NCBI GenBank assembly: GCA_014281115.1
Contig: JACONQ010000005.1
Coordinates: forward strand, 2,666,001 to 2,730,000
Direction of reading: 5' to 3'
Length of the DNA stretch: 64,000 nt
Source of the DNA: Laburnicola sp. R22_1
Taxonomy: Eukaryota; Ascomycota; Dothideomycetes; Pleosporales; Didymosphaeriaceae
In this document: positions 48,455 through 59,990 of the stretch, one piece after another
How the letters are laid out: each line of letters starts with the position of its first letter
How positions within the stretch are numbered: position 1 is the stretch's first letter
Position numbers and translations under genes: made by a program
The notes under the pieces: generated by a model
Told to the model about the DNA's origin: nothing
Databases searched by the model: none
Seen by the model: only the letters and a program-made list of their open reading frames with translations

Positions 48455-50639
48455 CTACCTCTCCCACCACTCATTCCAAGCCTTGCACTCGCGCTCCACC
48501 TTCTCCACCCCACCCCCACCACTCCGCTTGATATCGCTCCTCCGCTCCGCAAACTGGACGCCAAACCCCTGCTCCAGATGAAACGGGATATGGCAATGCA
48601 TGAGCCACACGCCCGGATTATCCGACTCGAACGCCAGCACGAGATAGCCTTTGTACGGCAGGGTGGCGGTATCGCGCCGCGTCGGGTTATCCGTTTTGAG
48701 GCGCGAAACGTCGCCGGCCCAGGTGGCGTCTTCTTGGGCGTCGAGGACGAAGAAGTCGTGGCCGTGGAGGTGGATGGGGTGGGGCGCTGCGGCCGCGCTC
48801 TGCTGGTCTTGCTGGATGACCCAGTATTGGAACTGTGGGGTGGGGAGTGGGTTAGTGTTTGAGGGCTGTCATGGGTATGGGTGCGTGCGTGGTGGCATAC
48901 CGTGTTGGCTGTAGGAATGTCGTAGACGTTTTCCCATCTTTCGAAGGTCGAGTTTCCGGCGAGTATGCGGTGGAGAGTTGGGCGGCTGAGATCGATATGC
49001 AGGGACGAGTCGTCGATGAGCCATTGGATTAGGTTCGGGGCCGAGGCGTTGGTGGCAGAGGAGTTGGAGGGCGAGCTGGCCCATGTGGTGGTCATTTCTT
49101 CGGGGGGTTTCTGGGGGACTTTGGTTTTTACCCAGGGCGTTAGATTGGGCTCGTCGGCGCAACCTGTTGGTAATGGTGCGGACGCTGTTGAATTGGGGGT
49201 TGTTTCTGGGGCACCGTCGTAGCGGAAGATGCTTCGAATGTTTTCGGCGTTGGCGTTTGGCCCGTCGCATTGACCGCCAGTGCCCACGCGAAGCCAGTAA
49301 TTTCCAGTTGTCTGATTAGCGTTTATAATGACATCGTAGCGTTGGCCTAGATCCGAATCAGCGGATAGATTCCTAGTTGAGATAGCTCATTGTTCGGCAG
49401 AGTTGGTTCAGATGGAGCTGGAAAGGCGTCTACTAGGTACGTACCAACGGCTATCGTAAGTGTGTTTGTAGTGTAGGGCACAATTGGAACAAAATCTGCA
49501 GCAACCACTGTGAATGAATGACCGTCCAGTGCTATGTTTACCCAATTGTTGATACCGGTATTAAGCAGCCGAAGAAGATGCGCTTTCCCGCGAGAAAGAT
49601 GGGTGACTGCGTACTTTCCTCCATAAGAAGAAGTCATCGTCCCATTAACGAGAAGATTGTCTGCCGTCGGTGGGCCATTCGCGTGTTGCGCGCTTGCAGC
49701 AACGTTATAACTGCTCACAAATTAACAAAACTCCTAACAACGATGCACAAGAGTCCTACCTAGAAGCATAGAACCAGTCAGTAAATGGCATAGTTCCAAG
49801 GTCGATATCGTAGTTCTGCGTGGCAGGTCCATGAATCACAATCGAGCCAGCAATGCCTTCTCCATACTGCACTGAGTAGTGACTGTGCCACCATGAAGTG
49901 CCGTACTGCGTGGCCTTGAACTTGAAAACCTTGCTGCCGCCGGGTGGAATGGGGCACTCAGTCAGACCTCCGGTGCCGTCCATCTCGTTTGTACCCAGCT
50001 GCCGAAGGCCGTGCCAATGAATGCCCGTTCCGTTTGCCACCAGGTTGTTTATAATAGTGACTTCGATATCATCTCCCCAGTTAACCTCGATTGTCTGGAT
50101 TTTGTTAGGTTTTTTGATCTCGCTTCTGAATTTTTAGGAGCGTACCGGACCGGGATACTGCCCATTAACTACCTGCATGGGCCTCGCGAAGCCATCTGGC
50201 GCCAATGTCATGCTGGTAAGTTCAAAAGTGTACTGCCTCTATTAGCCACCATTTGACTTGTGTGCCACGTTCCAAGGCTCACTTTAGCGGTGTTTCCCGT
50301 GTCGGGCCATTCCAAATCCATGTCAGTGTTGATATCGAGATTTCCCCAACAGCTCCTAGTTTGGGGACCATTTTCGCAGCGTCCAGGATTGTAGGAGGGC
50401 CTACCATTGTAGGAGGGCCTACCATTGTAAGAGGGCCTGCCATGGTAAGAGGGTCTGCCATGGTAAGAGGGCCTGCTATTGTAAGAGGGCCTCCTATTGT
50501 CATCTATGCCTCCTTTCAACCGCGCCCAGGGAACTTTAGGCGCACGCGTACTTGGTTGGGTCGCAAAAGAAAAAGCTAGCGGACATAAAAGAACCAAGAG
50601 CGAGGCTACAGAGGCCGCTCTGGTGCACAAAACCAACAT
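48455..50639 (-). CDS. Secreted laccase-type multicopper oxidase
   Basis: Six exons on the minus strand: 50639-50283, 50238-50146, 50094-49760, 49713-49445, 49346-48901 and 48832-48455, giving 625 residues. A signal peptide (residues 1-26) is followed by a basic, repeat-bearing linker (six copies of R-P-S-Y-x-x) and then three cupredoxin domains. Copper ligands: HWHG in domain 1 (near residue 175), WHSH about 45 residues later, and in domain 3 HPIHLHGHDF and HCHIPFHLEQGF. The residue at the T1 axial position is Phe, as in high-potential laccases. It oxidises phenolics (melanin precursors, lignin-like compounds) with reduction of O2 to water, outside the cell. Introns are 44-98 nt, all GT-AG. 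Confidence 0.92.
50391..50498 (-). repeat. Six 18-bp tandem repeats inside the laccase gene
   Basis: Six contiguous 18-bp units encode R-P-S-Y-(N/H)-(S/G) in frame between the signal peptide and the first cupredoxin domain. The two leftmost units on the plus strand are identical and the others differ at two to five positions, so the array expanded by local duplication. Its period is a multiple of three, so copy-number change would keep the laccase frame. Confidence 0.9.
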
Positions 50640-52105
50640 AGTGGGTGTGTCAAAGAATTGTACGAAGGGAGGTACCTTGAGTCAAGCGTACAATTCCTCA
50701 AGGGCCTTGAAAGCCAGGGAAGCGGCGCCCGAAAGCACTGAAGAGCGCCCGAGCAAGGATGGAATTCAAAATCCATCTGGACAGAGATTGAGTTAGCTAT
50801 ATGTGCCAGCCATCTTCATCCGATGTTGGCCTGGTAACCGGGAGCCTAAAGATTTAGTATTGCATGTGGCGCAGATGTTGTGTCCGTTTGGAACATGAAC
50901 TACCGAGCTAGCTTGGCTCGTACATGCCGTTGTTCCGCCATCGGCTGACGCAAGGTGGATCCCAATGTCCACATTATGGATGTGGTCGTTATACGACACG
51001 GTGGTGATTTTCGGGTGACAGTGCATGTCATCAACGATTAAGCTTTGCCACCTAGAGCCTCCACGCGCTATCTAGCATGATTAGCATGGTTTTCACCGGT
51101 CTTAATTCAAGGTAGGTACCGAAGCGCTATGTGGTCGGCTCCGTAGTGGTGGGCTACTGCACATCAAGACCTCGTACAAATGTCATGTAAGGAGATGGGC
51201 GGTACTCGAAGTTCATGCGCAGCGCTAGTTTCAACAAAAACAATAATTTTCAAGTATTAAATAAGAAGCTCTTCGGGCTGAGAGCTGTACAGGTACTGCT
51301 CATCAATTGATGTTGTGGCGTGGACGTGGGAGGAATTTAGCGAGCGATGTAACGATTTAGTCGTTCCGCATCACGCTAGGCCCAATTTGTAGTGTTTTAT
51401 GAACCCTTGTGAACGATCTTGCACCACCGCTTACACTAGTACTAGTGTAGTGCGATCGGAGATGTGTTGGAGACCCGAAAAACTTTAACCAACTCGTTAT
51501 CCCGCAGACATGCGGTCAAGTCTGTACTCGCAGCAAGTTCACGCCAGACCTGCCTCTTTGTTCGGACTGATGGTGACATTTCTCATCAAAACTCACTCTA
51601 AAAAAGCTCCGTGCGAATGAGCTTGCATGAATCCGCCGATTTGCGCAGAGTAGGCAAGAGTTGTGCGCAGCCATACATAGACTTTGTTTGCAAGTCGGCA
51701 AGGTTGTGTGCCACTGTGGAGTGCTCGGACGACGCAGAAAAGTGTCCTAGAAAGATACATGGCTGCCAGCACACGAATGTCTCCGAGCCGAGCGGTAAGG
51801 TCATGCACGAAGTGTGGCTTAGTGTAACAGCTGGATGTTACTCAAACAGCTCGCCTGGACCATCTCCTTACGCATGGTCAAAGCTATAGTACTGAAGCTC
51901 GACGTCCACGGGTACATTGTAGTCACACGCGAACCTACACGTGTAACTAGCTAGCTACACGTAGGTTTTGTATCAGGTATTCTAGTTGACAATTGATATT
52001 AGACTAGCTCATGACATGACAACAACTTATACTGACGGTTGACACCACTGACGAATGCAGCCATGATGTCCAGACACAGTATAATTTCCAATATGTGTCT
52101 GGTAG
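50640..52105. other. Upstream region of the laccase, to the Copia insertion site
   Basis: No gene is supportable. A long imperfect inverted repeat built from AACCTAC/ACGTG/CTAGCTAG words lies at 51931-51966. Confidence 0.45.
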
Positions 52106-52311
52106 TGTTGGCAGTAGCTCTCCCCAAGTAGCTAGCGTTGTTACAGGGGTTCTACCCCTAGCCTTGCCTCCTTGTTTGGCCAGTGTTTGACAGGGGGTCT
52201 GCCCTATCCTCACCTCCACGGTGAGGATAGGACAACAACTTACAACCAGAATCTTTGACTATCTATTTATTACTGTTTACCGTGTATACAAGACCCGACG
52301 TGGAACCAACA
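52106..52311 (+). repeat. 5' LTR of the Copia element
   Basis: Bounded by TGTTGG and CCAACA. It carries the element's promoter by analogy. An inverted repeat around CCTCACCTCCACGGTGAGG can fold into a hairpin. Confidence 0.95.
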
Positions 52312-52525
52312 CTGATCAGTGGTTAACCTCACGTTAGCCACAGACAAGCAAGGTACCAGCGCTCGAAGGGTGATTGCGAGTATCGACTTATAGCATACTG
52401 GCTTTTGCCTGGTAATTACTAGTATCGACTCATAGCGTACTGGTTTTGCCTTAACAACGTCGCTTACGATACAGGACTTGAAGACTCGTCTCACTGTCCT
52501 ATAGTACCGTCATATAACGACAACC

Positions 52526-55500
52526 ATGTCAGCTTCAGCGTCTGGAAAAGAGACTAGCTCTCTCGGCACCGCAAACCTAGAGGATACCCAAGACAAACCT
52601 ACGCAATCAACCGCGTATAGTAACAACAACTTTGTTCCTGCCAAAGTCCAGAAACTACGAGAGGAGTTTCAGATCGACCTACGCGGATGGGACAAGGATA
52701 TTGACATCTCTAACCCAGAACACCTCACAGAGCCAATCCTTAACGCATACATCTTGAGCACTGTCTTACTGTACAAAAGCTCTCAATATAGAGGTATTGG
52801 ACTATGGGAAACCTTTAAGACAGACTTTGATGGATGGACAAAGGCAACCTTCGAGATACTAGCTAGGAAAGCTCGGTGTACACTGCGCGATTACCTCCTC
52901 TACAATAGCGTATAGGTTAACAGCGGCATAAGGAAATCGATTAGCAAGTCTCTTCAAGACGTACTTGACAACGACGAGCCACATCAGTGGACAGAGGAGG
53001 AGATCATACAGGCAGGCAAAATTACGCGAACCCATCTAGAGGAGATTGCTTCAAATATAGCTCTAAAGCCAGCTATACAGAGTACAGCTCCCCAAGACGA
53101 TACAACAATAGTCAGAACAACTAAGTTGCCCTATCCGAATCGTAACCCGTCACTGTTGCCGCCGCCAGAGCCTCAGCAGCTGCCTCAGCAAGTACAGCAG
53201 CAGCAATCTCAGCAGCCACAAGTACGGTTTCCATCGTACACGAATCTGCCAGCACCATCTACATATAGAGGTTTCTCAGCACCGCCACCAATACCATATA
53301 CAGCCCCAGATCCAGAAAGGATCCTAATTCAGACAAAGACAGGGTTTCTCAAGGTCTATACAGAGGACATGAAATACAGCGGCGACAAGGATAACTTTCT
53401 GTCAGCCAAGTTAAGGACTTTTTACGATACCTGCGAGTTGTTTGAGATCTCCGAGGAACAGATGCACTGGCTCTACCCTATCTCACTTAAAGGACGAGCT
53501 AAAGCTTTCTATCAGAGTAAGATCCGCGGCAGAGGCTTTAATTTTGCTACAATTGTTAAGACTGTTAGGGAACACTTTGAGACAGAGGAGGATCTGCAAC
53601 AATACACTATCCTTTAGCACGAAGCCTCTCTACTCAACCTTGTATAGAAAAGTCCAGAGAGGCCAATGCTAGAGCTCTTTTAAGAGCTCACAGATGAGCT
53701 GCAACAGATATAGGATGGACTAACAGAGCACACTATAGAGTATTCTTTAGAGATAAGCCTCCGCAACGCAGTGATACAAGCCTGCCGCGGCGTTAAGGAG
53801 TGTAGCATGGCTCTGTACAAACTAGCGTCTACGTATAAAGGACTTTGTGCGGAAATTAGGTCAGCAATTGTTACAGCGGAGAAAGAGAGACAAGCACAAC
53901 GCCAGGCCTACTATATGGACGACAGCCCGGATCCGCAGCAGTACTAGACGGACCGGACGTACAACCGCGGCAGCAACCGCTACCGCTTCGGCCGCGATAA
54001 AGGCAGTTACAGTCGCGCTAGAGGCGGAAACTAGTTATTCCGCGACCGCTATAGAGGATCCCAGCGGTTCCAGCGGGACGCAAAACGATGCTGGGTATGT
54101 GGGAAGATTAACTGCTTCTCTACAAGGCACACACTAGAGGAAAGGCGCAGATTATACAACAGGCACGCTTAATATCTACAGCAAACAATAGACTGTACAA
54201 CAGAGGATATCTAGCAGTTTCTAGTTAACTACGAAGGCCTTAATATATCTAACAGCAATGCCTATAATAGCAACGCCACTACTGACCCGAGCGGGATCAC
54301 TAACTTGATCGACGGATTACTGCAGGATAAGGCGGACTATAGCGAGCAATTCTTCTGCGAGGGCTACCTAGCAGGGCCGCGTGCAATTGACGGCGCCAAA
54401 ACTGTGTCAATATTGAACAATCAATCAGTCTCTCACAGGCTTATAGGAGGATATCAGTCTCACAGGCTTATAGAAGGATATAAGGCATGGACAATAGGCC
54501 GCAACTGTACGTTTAAGGATCGCTACTCATCCGCTGTCTTTTAGGGGATTATGCCAGATACTGGAGCTTCTAGCATATCGACTGCTGGCCAACCCCAGGT
54601 TGAAGCTCTATGTAGGAAACTGCCACTCGTACAGATCGATACCTCAGCAGCTAGTCAGACAATTCGATTTGGAAAAGGCGACACTAGAACCCTTAGAGTA
54701 ATAGTTGTTCCAACTCCAGTTAGTAATATTACCTTCTATATTGTTCCTACAAAGACGCCCTTCCTGTACTGTGTACAGGACATGAATCGCATAGGGGTAC
54801 GGCTTGACAATCTCCGCAGTGTACTTGTCCAGAACAACTCTAAGTTCGTCCCTATTGTATGGAAATGGGGCCACCCGTACATGCTTCTGGATCAGGAAGA
54901 ATCGCTAGCAGGGTGTCACTGGACAGCGACAGAAGACCGCGGTTCGCGAGCAACTTGCCACCTCACAGAGACTGAACTACAACGCCTCCACCAACGATTC
55001 GGCCACCCGTCAGTACGCCGACTGCTCCGGCTGTTACAGCGCGCTGGCCATAAGGTAGACCAGCAGATCCTGCAACACCTGACAAGGTATTGCCACCACT
55101 GTCAGATGAATGCCAAGTCACCTGGCAGATTCAAATTTACGTTAAAAGACGACTATAAGTTCAATTTTTCTATTGTTGTGGACGTACTATACATTAATGG
55201 CAAGCCAGTCCTCCAGATAGTTAATAAAGCTACCCGATTTGGTGCCTCACGATTCCTACCTAACATGTCTGCAGCTACAGCATAGGACACGATTCGAATC
55301 TACTAGATTAACGTCTATCTTGGCCCGCCAGATCAGATTGTGCATAACGCCAGTACAAACTTTGCTTCGCGGGAGTTCCAGCAGCTCGCCAGATTAATGG
55401 CAATTATCACAAAGGAAGTGCCAGTAGAAGCTCACAACAGCATTAGCTTAGTAGAGCGATACCACGCCCCTCTGCGCCGCGCGTACAAGATTATAGAAGC

Positions 55501-57780
55501 TGAGGTACAGGACAAGAGACTAAGCAAGAAGCTCATACTGCAAATGGCACAGAAGGCTGTCAACGATTCAGCAGGACCAGATGGACTAGTGCCCACTCTG
55601 CTAGTGTTTGGCGCCTACCCAAGGATGACAGACGCAGATCCTCCATCACCCTTTACTAAAAAACGTACAAAAGCTATCAGACTAGCGACTAATAAAGTGC
55701 GAAAACTGCACGCCCAGCGCCAAATCAACGACGCCCTTGCGATACGGAATGGCCTAGATACGCGGATTACTGTCAACCTGCCTATTGGCTCCCAGGTCCG
55801 AGTATACAGAGAGAAGAAAGGATGGATAGGCCCACATACGCTGCTTGAAACCTAGGGAGAGACCTGTATAGTAGAGCTGCTAAGCGGATCAACCCAGTTC
55901 CGCTTAACAGTTGTGAAACCGTACTATAAGGAGCCGCAAGAGACTACGCCACAAGATCCCACACTGCCAGATACCACAATGCCAGATGCTGTTGGCGGTA
56001 CGCCACCCAAATCCCCGCGCGAGAAACCAGCCGCAGAAGCTCGACCTAGTCGCCAAAGACGCAAGCCAACAAGATACCTAGGTGACGAAACAGACAATGA
56101 GGATTAGGGTGAGCAGCTTTAATTAACAGCCTATATGACCGCAAAGGAAGTTGCGGATAGAGAGCTCTTTTGCAAACTGCGCTAGGAAGGCAAGATTACA
56201 ACACTAGGAGCACCTTTTGAGGCATTACAAAGGCAGGAAATCGACGGGCTAATTGCAAGAGGAGTCTTTGAGTTTACTTAGTACGATCTAGATGGCAAAC
56301 ACTAGGGGATCCGAGTATTCAAATCGCGACTAGTCAATGAGGTCAAAGGCAAGACAACAGACAACCCTTTTGAGAAATCTAGGCTAGTAATACAGGCGTA
56401 CAATAACGACAGAAAGGAGATTATCCTTATGCAATCTCCTACAATCCAACAGTCTAGTCAACGTCTTATTCTAGCTCTAGCACCTACAGCTATTAACTGC
56501 GATATTAGAGTATACCTCTGCAACGTCACTTAAGCCTATACGCAGTTAATAACATATCTCAACTATCTCATTCTCGCTCGACTGCCTAGTTAGCTTCAAT
56601 CAACCTACCCGCTAAATACAATTATGGTGGTACAACAACCGCTATACGGCATACTAGAGGCAGGCACACACTAGTAGGCGACTTACCACAAGCACCACCG
56701 CTAACAGTTAGCTATGGAGACGTCTACGTACGACCCCTGCCTGCTATTAACAGCAGAAAAGCCTTTTAGAGTTATTGGCATGCAGACAGACAATACCTTC
56801 AGTCTTGCAAATGAGCAGTTTGCTGAAAAAGAAGATACAGAACTGCAAAACGCAGAAATCAAGGCTAAACTAAAGGAAGCTCTCTCTGCAAGCCTACTAC
56901 TACTATTCAATGGCTGTATTATTACACAGAAAGACAAAGTAATAGAAATAAGACAGAAGGACCAGGGCAAGAAGATCCAGCTTGTAGACCTGTCGCACAG
57001 TGACTTCCGCCAGGCGTACAGAGAACAACGAGCTCGAGCAGCTTATATTGCGACAATTTGCCAACCAGAGGCTTCATTTGATCTATCTCGCGCCGCGCAA
57101 GCTCAGGATCCAACAGAAGAGGACGCAAAGGATCTTAACAAGCGACTAAAGTGGCAACTTAACAACCTGACCTGTGGACTATAATACGTGCCGCTACACC
57201 TTGCAATAGCAAAGCTGTATATCTTTGTTAACAGCTCATTTGCAAACAATAAAGATTATAGCTCCTAGATTGGATATATTATTGTATTAGTAAATGAGAC
57301 AATAGAGGACGACCCTGCGGCACAAGATAAGTTCGAAATCTATGGTAACCTGCTCCACTAGAGCTCAACCAAGAGCAAAAGGATTACACGGAGCGTGCTA
57401 GCTTCAGAGATCTACGGCATAGTTAGTGGCGTAGATATAGGTGTCTGTATAGGTCAGACAATTGGCAAGATTGCGTCGCAACTTGCATCTGATCTTGGAG
57501 AACTATTGCCAATAGTAGTCTGTACAGACTCCTACTCGCTATACGAGTGCCTTATTAAGCTTGGTACAACAAAGGAGAAGAGACTTATGATAGATATTAT
57601 GGCTCTACGCCAATCATACGAGAGACGCGAGCTCGCAGAGATCCGATGGATTAATGGAGACGACAACCCTGCCGACGCGATGACTAAGAGCAATCCGAAT
57701 AAGTCCCTTGAACAGCTAGTTAGCTTAAACAAGCTGACAATTAGGATAGAAGGATGGGTGAAGCGGAAGGAGGAGTAGTA
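52526..57780 (+). pseudogene. Copia gag-pol, frame preserved but many TAG/TAA stops
   Basis: A single reading frame runs from the ATG at 52526 to the TAG pair at 57776-57781 with no net frame change over 5.2 kb. Order: gag with a Gln/Pro-rich stretch (53140-53230) and a GYSGDKDNF-like capsid region, a CCHC-like knuckle (CWVCGKINCF, near 54090), protease (MPDTGAS, 54551), gag-pre-integrase HHCQ zinc site (near 55090), integrase core (VVDVLY near 55175 and a late E region near 55450), reverse transcriptase (from about 56200; the usual catalytic DD pair reads DN near 56790) and RNase H (CTDSYSLY near 57525). More than 20 in-frame stops occur, all TAG or TAA, none TGA as far as I could read. This copy cannot make its own proteins. 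Confidence 0.85.
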
Positions 57781-57833
57781 GGAGATTCAGGTAATTGGGG
57801 ATAGCTTCATTTTCACAAAGAAAAGACTGCCAG

Positions 57834-58039
57834 TGTTGGCAGTAGCTCTCCCCAAGTAGCTAGCGTTGTTACAGGGGTTCTACCCCTAGCCTTGCCTCCT
57901 TGTTTGGCCAGTGTTTGACAGGGGGTCTGCCCTATCCTCACCTCCACGGTGAGGATAGGACAACAACTTACAACCAGAATCTTTGACTATCTATTTATTA
58001 CTGTTTACCGTGTATACACGACCCGACGTGGAACCAACA
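57834..58039 (+). repeat. 3' LTR of the Copia element
   Basis: Matches the 5' LTR except for one A/C difference near its end (tacaag versus tacacg). A purine-rich stretch (cacaaagaaaag, about 57813-57825) just before it is the likely polypurine tract. Confidence 0.95.
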
Positions 58040-58044
58040 GGTAG

Positions 58045-58568
58045 TTTCAGGAGTATATGTTGGTTGAGATACATGGTGTTAAAGTCGAGTACATACCAGT
58101 TATTCACCAATATGTCCAATGATGCGAAGTGCCATCTGCGCCTCCAGCTCTAATCCGCCTACGCATGCATGACCTCGACTCGTGCATTCCGTCAGGTGCG
58201 TAAGTTGTATCCCGCATAACGGCCGCTAAATGACGAGCATATGCATGCGGTGAGAAGCTTAGACGTGGGAGGGATTTTGCAAATTCCTTGTGATAAGAGG
58301 CTAATAAAACAGACAACGCCTGCATTAGAACCCGACACGTACCCTTGAAACCCTGACCCAATGTAAACGGGTGCAGTTGCTACAAGTAACAGGAGTAACG
58401 CTATTGGTAGGATAGGTAATTACCCTACTTTGCATCCGTAAAACTATTCGCGAAAGGACCTACATCTACCACTTGACATGTGTTAGCAAAGGAACAGAGG
58501 AAAGAGACGTATCACAGCTAGGCGATGCGAGGTTAAACATAGCAGCAGAGTACGATATAGATAGCCTC
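58045..58568. other. Gap between the Copia element and the hydrolase gene
   Basis: 3' flank of the hydrolase gene; no coding signal recognised. Confidence 0.45.
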
Positions 58569-59822
58569 CTAATCCTTACTACTACGCGCCACAATCCAAT
58601 CATACACAATCTCCGCAATCTCCAGATTATTCAACTCAAGGTGCATAAAGTGTCCATTCCCTCCGACTCCAACATCTGCAAGCTTAATCCACTCCGGCCT
58701 CCCTCCTACCTGCTTCAAATAATTGATAATACAATGGCCGAACGTAACGTGCGTACTCCCCTCACTTGTGAGACCCAGATACGGCACGCTTGATACGTTC
58801 GGCAACTGGCGTGCCGGTTCGACCTGTTGGTAGCAGTCCCTATGCGAGAGCGTATCGTTGCCGATGGATTCTACGATAAGCTCTATATATGCAGTCAGCA
58901 AAGAGAAATGGTTTTTTTCTCGTAAACAAGACAAGCATACCCGAAGAATCGTTGACCGGGGGATCATAATCCAGCCTCGAAAATGTCAAGCCCCACGGTG
59001 ACTGGGGCACCCCGCCCAGTTCCCTAACATTATACCTCCAAAAGGGCGTTGTCGCGCTCTCTAAATTCACGCTTCCCTTCAGCCACTGCGGACAATCATT
59101 TGATAACAACACGGGGTAAAAACTCCCTAGGGAATGCGAGATCAGAAACGCCGGCGTGCCAAGAAGAGCCAACAATTCGCAGCCCGAACTCCGCATCGCC
59201 ATTTCCTGTTGAACAAAGCTGGTTGTCCACGGGATCATCGCTTTTTTGAAAGCATCGAAGGCTGGATCGCCATTGTTAATGCCGCTTCCGGGGAATTCTG
59301 TATGATTGAGAGATTGGGCAGTGAAGCCGGCTTGTACGTTCTCGGCGGAAGCGCCAGCGTTCATAGTGTAGTTTGCGAAGTCGTTGGCTGGACTTCGAGC
59401 ACCGCTGTATGCGTCTACGAGGTAGACGTAATAACCTTTCTCGACGAAGTAACTTGCCCAACCTCGCCTGCCATATAGTCAGCATTGAAAAAGCGTTGAG
59501 GAGTATCGAAGGTGAACCTGTTATCGGGCGTATTCAACCAAGTTACTGCAGAGGTGCCTCCTCCATGGAAGAACACGAGAGGGTGCGCTCGCTGCACATA
59601 GCCCACCGGCGATAGCTTCTCTACATAGATTTGATCGACCGTGACGTTTCCGGTAGCAGTTTGAATATACCGACCGCCGACGTAGAAAATGTCGCGCTGA
59701 AAGGGCGTTTCGTTCGACGAGCAGGCCGGGCTTATGGCCTTGACGCCCTGACAGTCGAGGATACCTGCCGCAACTTCCGCAGCCCTCCAAACAAGGGCAA
59801 CAATCAGTGCGGAGGGTCTCAT
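58569..59822 (-). CDS. Secreted alpha/beta hydrolase (lipase/esterase-like)
   Basis: Exons 59822-59518, 59467-58941 and 58882-58569 give 381 residues. A signal peptide (about residues 1-20) is followed by an early HP-LVFFHGGGTSAVTWL strand-loop with the oxyanion HGGG, then TPDNR joined to RGWASYFVEKGYYVYLVD, a hallmark pair of this fungal hydrolase family. The nucleophile elbow is ISHSLGS, the Asp candidate lies in LADVGV, and the His in GNGHFMHLE. It should hydrolyse esters outside the cell; the substrate is unknown. Intron 1 (50 nt) has a weak GTTCAC donor but a good CTGAC branch point, and without it the frame breaks exactly there. Intron 2 (58 nt) also has CTGAC. The elbow has Ser in place of the first and last Gly of GxSxGG. 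Confidence 0.85.
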
Positions 59823-59990
59823 GTCGAGTGCAGATTTGGAGCAATCGTCTGGCACTACGAAAGCTATTCAAGCTATATAAGTGCTTACTCAACTGGCCAT
59901 CGGCGAATACGAGAATGAGTAATCAGCGTGCATACACGCGCAGCCAATCGCCAGTGACTATGCAAGGTATCCTGCACCGGTGTAACTTCT

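Larger units (their letters stand above)
52106..58039 (+). mobile_element. Ty1/Copia LTR retrotransposon, full length
   Basis: The element is 5934 bp with 206-bp LTRs that start TGTTGG and end CCAACA, and a 5-bp target duplication GGTAG (52101-52105 and 58040-58044). Gene order inside is gag, protease, integrase, reverse transcriptase, RNase H, the Copia arrangement. The LTRs differ at one base. It lies about 1.5 kb upstream of the laccase start. Confidence 0.95.

Noticed and set aside
51931..51966. Inverted repeat as a MITE
   Set aside because: Arms are short and imperfect and no target duplication was visible.
59400..59520. Apparent frameshift in the secreted hydrolase
   Set aside because: A 50-nt GT-AG intron with a CTGAC branch point joins TPDNR to RGWASYF in frame, so the gene is intact.
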